Source: Minisyncoccota bacterium
GTDB lineage: Bacteria > Patescibacteriota > Minisyncoccia > Phycocordibacterales > UBA2100
Direction of reading: 5' to 3'
DNA: 6,988 nucleotides
Assembly: GCA_020058565.1 (NCBI GenBank)
Contig: JAGVDT010000095.1
Span: 1 to 6,988 of the forward strand
The notes under the pieces are model-generated. The model was not told where the DNA came from and did no database searches. It worked only from the letters and a program-made list of their open reading frames with translations. Positions 6,101-6,988 of the stretch are shown here, one piece after another. The number at the start of each line of letters is the position of its first letter. The stretch's first letter is position 1. The position numbers and the translations under genes are program-made.

Positions 6101-6379
6101 GAGGAGGATCAGGCGATAGGTGTGGTCGTCGGTGCGATGCTCTTTGTCAAAACGAGTCCTCGGCGCCACAAAAAAGTCGACACCCAGGATTGGTTTAATG
6201 CCTTCTTTGATGCATTCTTTGTAAAATTCTATGGTGCCGTACATGTTGCCGTTGTCGGTAAGAGCGAGCGAGCGCTGGCCATCGGCCTTGGCCGCGGCGA
6301 CCAATTCATCAATTTTCGGCAGCGCTTCGAGGAGGGAATAGGCGGTATGCACATGCAAATGAACGAATTTTCCGGACAT
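3146..6379 (-). CDS. dnaE: DNA polymerase III subunit alpha
   Basis: This is the catalytic subunit of the replicative polymerase, extending primed DNA at the fork. It has 1077 residues against 1160 in E. coli, within the range of compact DnaE enzymes. Domains in order: PHP (about 4-220), palm with PDIDMDI (401-407; catalytic Asp404 and Asp406) and FDFLGL (562-567; third Asp563), fingers (about 600-760), helix-hairpin-helix region (about 870-905), clamp-binding QGSLF (930-934), and a C-terminal OB fold (about 997-1077). The E. coli-type tau-binding end is missing. The PHP metal site looks degraded: the usual TDHGN is TDNGN (Asn43), the usual His near position 89 is Arg, and DVH is DVQ (Gln216), so built-in proofreading is unlikely. 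Two repeat-derived insertions lie in frame at residues 166-176 and 826-839. The start fits the conserved FVHLHVHTAYSLL, and a -10 box 6 nt upstream suggests a leaderless mRNA. Confidence 0.97.
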   Translation of the reverse strand: MSGKFVHLHVHTAYSLLEALPKIDELVAAAKADGQRSLALTDNGNMYGTIEFYKECIKEGIKPILGVDFFVAPRTRFDKEHRTDDHTYRLILLAKNKKGYDNLMQLVTWSHLEGFHHRPRIDRELIEKYHEGLVCIMPSFAGEHIPAIDDKKRSEEIVHWHKEIFSAEGGSASGGGDFYLEITKHPEVENHEARMKKVIELSKKTGVPLVAAQDVQFMERDDAVARELVQKIRDGGSLNRDAEENLPDLSFTTIEKMESLFAHIPEAVENSVKIAEKCNLELALGKAIFPVYPIPKGSSDNAELRMLAEKGIPMRGLADTKELRERMDYELGIIEKKGYASYFLIVADLLGHAREVGIITNTRGSAAGSLVSYLCGITTVNPIEFNMPFERFLNPERPSAPDIDMDIADNRRDELIDYARKQYGDDHVIQIGTFGTLLARAAVRDVSRALGHSYGTGDRIAKLIPFGKQGFPVTIESALESTPDLMTAYKKDPVAREILDLARKVEGNSRHVGVHAAGIVMAPTPVTDYAPIQLDPKGGKTITQYDMYSIVDEYGGVGLLKFDFLGLTNLSVLADARDRVKERLGVEVDFDRLPLDDKKVYDMLTRGETLGVFQMSGSGMTQYLKELKPTTVHDLNAMVALYRPGPLAFIPDYIKRKHNPALVKYLDPRMAPILKASYGVLIYQDDLLLIAVQLAGYSWGEADKLRKAVGKKLPEEMKKQKEHLVEGCVKNGMKREVAEELWNQIETFAAYGFNKAHAASYGNLAYKTAYMKANFPVDYMAAVLTADAGDVEKIAEVVAECARMKIAILPPSIQESFGTFTVVDDPSTDSTNSPPASSGQAKIRFGLYSIKNFGTGVADSIIAARKEGGKFTSIADFLTRVPDKKLNKKQLESLIKAGALDELGERGALLANLEGLLTFHKESNAAPSDQGSLFGAATVARSELKLPEAPPASLPDKLAWEKELLGLYISGHPLDQHKAKLAKQKPIKDMRDSFPRGVETVVAGYLESARSIVTKNGEPMLFGNLSDMSGAMEIVVFPRTYKEYPALFVPGACIMLKGKFSDRNGQSSFAVDRAKVL
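3863..3905. repeat. REP-like CCCTGAGC...GTCGAAGGG element inside dnaE
   Basis: The plus strand starts CCCTGAGCTTG and ends TGTCGAAGGG, with about 22 bases between, including a second TTGTCGAA. The ends resemble the dispersed element CCCTGAGCTTGTCGAAGGG seen in many bacterial genomes. In dnaE it encodes residues 826-839 (PSTDSTNSPPASSG), a low-complexity stretch of Pro and Ser between the conserved body and the next beta strand (KIRFGLYS). It was probably acquired by insertion without frame disruption. Confidence 0.55.
5852..5884. repeat. GC-rich palindromic element GGCGGATCCGCC inside dnaE
   Basis: A perfect 12-bp palindrome GGCGGATCCGCC (5864-5875) is flanked by two hairpin-forming units, GCCTCC-GCC-GGAGGC on the left and TCCGCC-TTC-GGCGGA on the right. 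On the minus strand it encodes residues 166-176, SAEGGSASGGG, directly before the conserved strand DFYLEI. The low-complexity Gly/Ser insert sits in a surface loop of the PHP domain, where other DnaE proteins have only a few residues. Confidence 0.65.
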
Positions 6380-6385
6380 GAGCGC

Positions 6386-6394
6386 AGTATATCA
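6386..6394 (-). promoter_or_regulatory. Extended -10 promoter of dnaE, likely leaderless
   Basis: TGATATACT on the minus strand combines an extended TGN with the -10 hexamer TATACT (6391-6386). Six bases separate it from the dnaE ATG, so the expected start of transcription falls on the A of the start codon. No good -35 is visible at 17 nt (TCGAAG), and no Shine-Dalgarno precedes the ATG; both fit a leaderless message. Confidence 0.5.
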
Positions 6395-6399
6395 AGATG

Positions 6400-6434
6400 A
6401 GCTTCCAGCTTCGAGCTGCCAGGTGCCAGGGGCG
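6400..6434. repeat. Degenerate heptamer array, AGCTTCC type
   Basis: Read from 6400 in steps of seven, the units are AGCTTCC, AGCTTCG, AGCTGCC, AGGTGCC and AGGGGCG. Each differs from the previous one by one to three bases, as if the unit drifted along the array. It lies just upstream of the dnaE promoter. Confidence 0.65.
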
Positions 6435-6473
6435 TATGCGTGTACAGCGCATCTCGTATAGCGCATAGAAATG

Positions 6474-6496
6474 CGAGCGCAGCATTCTGCGCCTCG
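6474..6496. other. GC-rich hairpin in the dnaE/rnhB intergenic region
   Basis: CGAGCGCAG (6474-6482) pairs with CTGCGCCTCG (6487-6496) around the loop CATT, with one bulged C at 6492. A T5 run follows 8 nt later on the plus strand, too far for a good terminator. It may be a structural element of the repeat-built region. Confidence 0.5.
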
Positions 6497-6515
6497 ATGA
6501 AGTATTTTTGAATCC

Positions 6516-6550
6516 ATACACTATACGGAATACGCGATACGGTATACGCT
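6516..6550. repeat. Degenerate heptamer array, ATACGNN type
   Basis: Five consecutive 7-bp units read ATACACT, ATACGGA, ATACGCG, ATACGGT and ATACGCT. The array ends 10 bp before the rnhB start and contains two TATACG -10-like hexamers (6522-6527 and 6543-6548), so it overlaps the likely rnhB promoter. A TTGAAT at 6508-6513 could be a weak -35, but no hexamer pair is convincing. Confidence 0.75.
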
Positions 6551-6560
6551 TGCTGTACAT

Positions 6561-6988
6561 ATGCAGTATTTCGTAGGAATCGACGAAGCGGGGCGCGGCG
6601 CACTCGCTGGTCCCGTGTGCGTAGGAGCCGTACTATATCCAGAAGATTTCGATTGGCGCGAGGTGTTTGCCCTCATCACCAAGCGGGGAGAACCGAAGCT
6701 TCGCGACTCGAAAAAGCTCACGGCACAGCATCGCGACACACTCTATACATACATCACCGAACACGGACGCCTCAAACACGCGTCGGCCATGGTAAGTAGC
6801 GACGTCATCGACGCAATCGGCATTGTAAACGCAGCCAATGAAGCGGCCGCGCTCGCAATACGCACGCTTGGTGTCTCTCCTCACAAGGCCACGGCGCTTT
6901 TGGACGCTGGCCTCAAGGCACCAACAGTGTGGGTCCAGGAATCATTTGTCCGCGGCGACGAAAATATCCCCGCGATTTCGTTTGCCTC
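6561..6988 (+). CDS. rnhB: Ribonuclease HII (3' end missing)
   Basis: The ATG at 6561 opens a frame that runs to the end of the window (142 complete codons). The N-terminus YFVGIDEAGRGALAGPV is the RNase HII signature, with catalytic Asp8 and Glu9 and the GRG motif (11-13). The substrate-contact motif DSKKL is at 49-53. Asp115 (LLDAG) and Asp133 (RGD) fill the remaining catalytic positions, so the DEDD site is complete; about 60 C-terminal residues should follow outside. The enzyme cuts RNA in RNA-DNA hybrids and next to single ribonucleotides in DNA, starting ribonucleotide excision repair. The usual start is confirmed because only three residues precede the first strand. No Shine-Dalgarno is seen; TATACG at 6543 would leave a leader of only about 6 nt. 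The gene is divergent from dnaE. Confidence 0.95.
   Translation, partial: MQYFVGIDEAGRGALAGPVCVGAVLYPEDFDWREVFALITKRGEPKLRDSKKLTAQHRDTLYTYITEHGRLKHASAMVSSDVIDAIGIVNAANEAAALAIRTLGVSPHKATALLDAGLKAPTVWVQESFVRGDENIPAISFA

Noticed and set aside
5419..6400. Plus-strand open frames over the 5' part of dnaE, including 5948-6400
   Set aside because: These are antisense shadows of the PHP domain; the minus frame carries the conserved protein.
6229..6739. Minus-strand frames (6229-6603, 6309-6560, 6521-6739)
   Set aside because: They overlap the dnaE start, the heptamer arrays and the antisense of rnhB; they are Arg/Ser-rich, as expected for shadow frames.

Overview
The window looks like chromosomal DNA of a Patescibacteria (Candidate Phyla Radiation) bacterium, most likely a Parcubacteria-type lineage. 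The basis is indirect. There is a poly-proline surface protein with Cys-flanked Ig-like repeats of the 'CTLxASPxxLxxGxxSxLTWTS' type, a threonyl-tRNA synthetase cut down to its catalytic and anticodon-binding parts, mostly Shine-Dalgarno-less starts, and short GC-rich palindromes inserted in frame in a housekeeping gene. The four recognisable genes read well in the standard bacterial code, with no in-frame UGA.

Layout, left to right. (1) 1-744 (+): 3' part of a surface/secreted protein, opening with 14 perfect CCTCCA hexamers (28 prolines), then two Ig-like domains and a Trp-rich tail. Its stop lies in an AGTACTAA repeat cluster, followed by a two-way terminator (788-824). (2) 2108-873 (-): thrS, convergent with the first gene. 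(3) 2346-2109 (-): a T-box leader for thrS with promoter, Stem III, a canonical T box/antiterminator and a competing 19-bp terminator. (4) 2650-2441 (-): a small basic protein of unknown function with the only good Shine-Dalgarno in the window, closed by a UUCG hairpin terminator. (5) 2799-2836: a 38-bp dyad; 2837-3145: gene-poor, possibly a decayed short ORF. (6) 6379-3146 (-): dnaE, replicative DNA polymerase III alpha, with two repeat-derived in-frame insertions and a degraded PHP site. (7) 6380-6560: divergent intergenic region built largely from degenerate 7-bp repeats. (8) 6561-6988 (+): 5' part of rnhB (RNase HII).

How the parts work together. dnaE and rnhB are divergent replication/repair genes: DnaE copies the chromosome, and RNase HII starts removal of ribonucleotides in DNA. 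thrS is an independent unit whose leader should sense uncharged tRNA-Thr and allow read-through only in threonine limitation. The most notable points are the compact T-box leader, the heptamer-built dnaE/rnhB intergenic region, the palindromic insertions inside dnaE, and the shared TAA-AGTACT junction at the ends of two unrelated genes.
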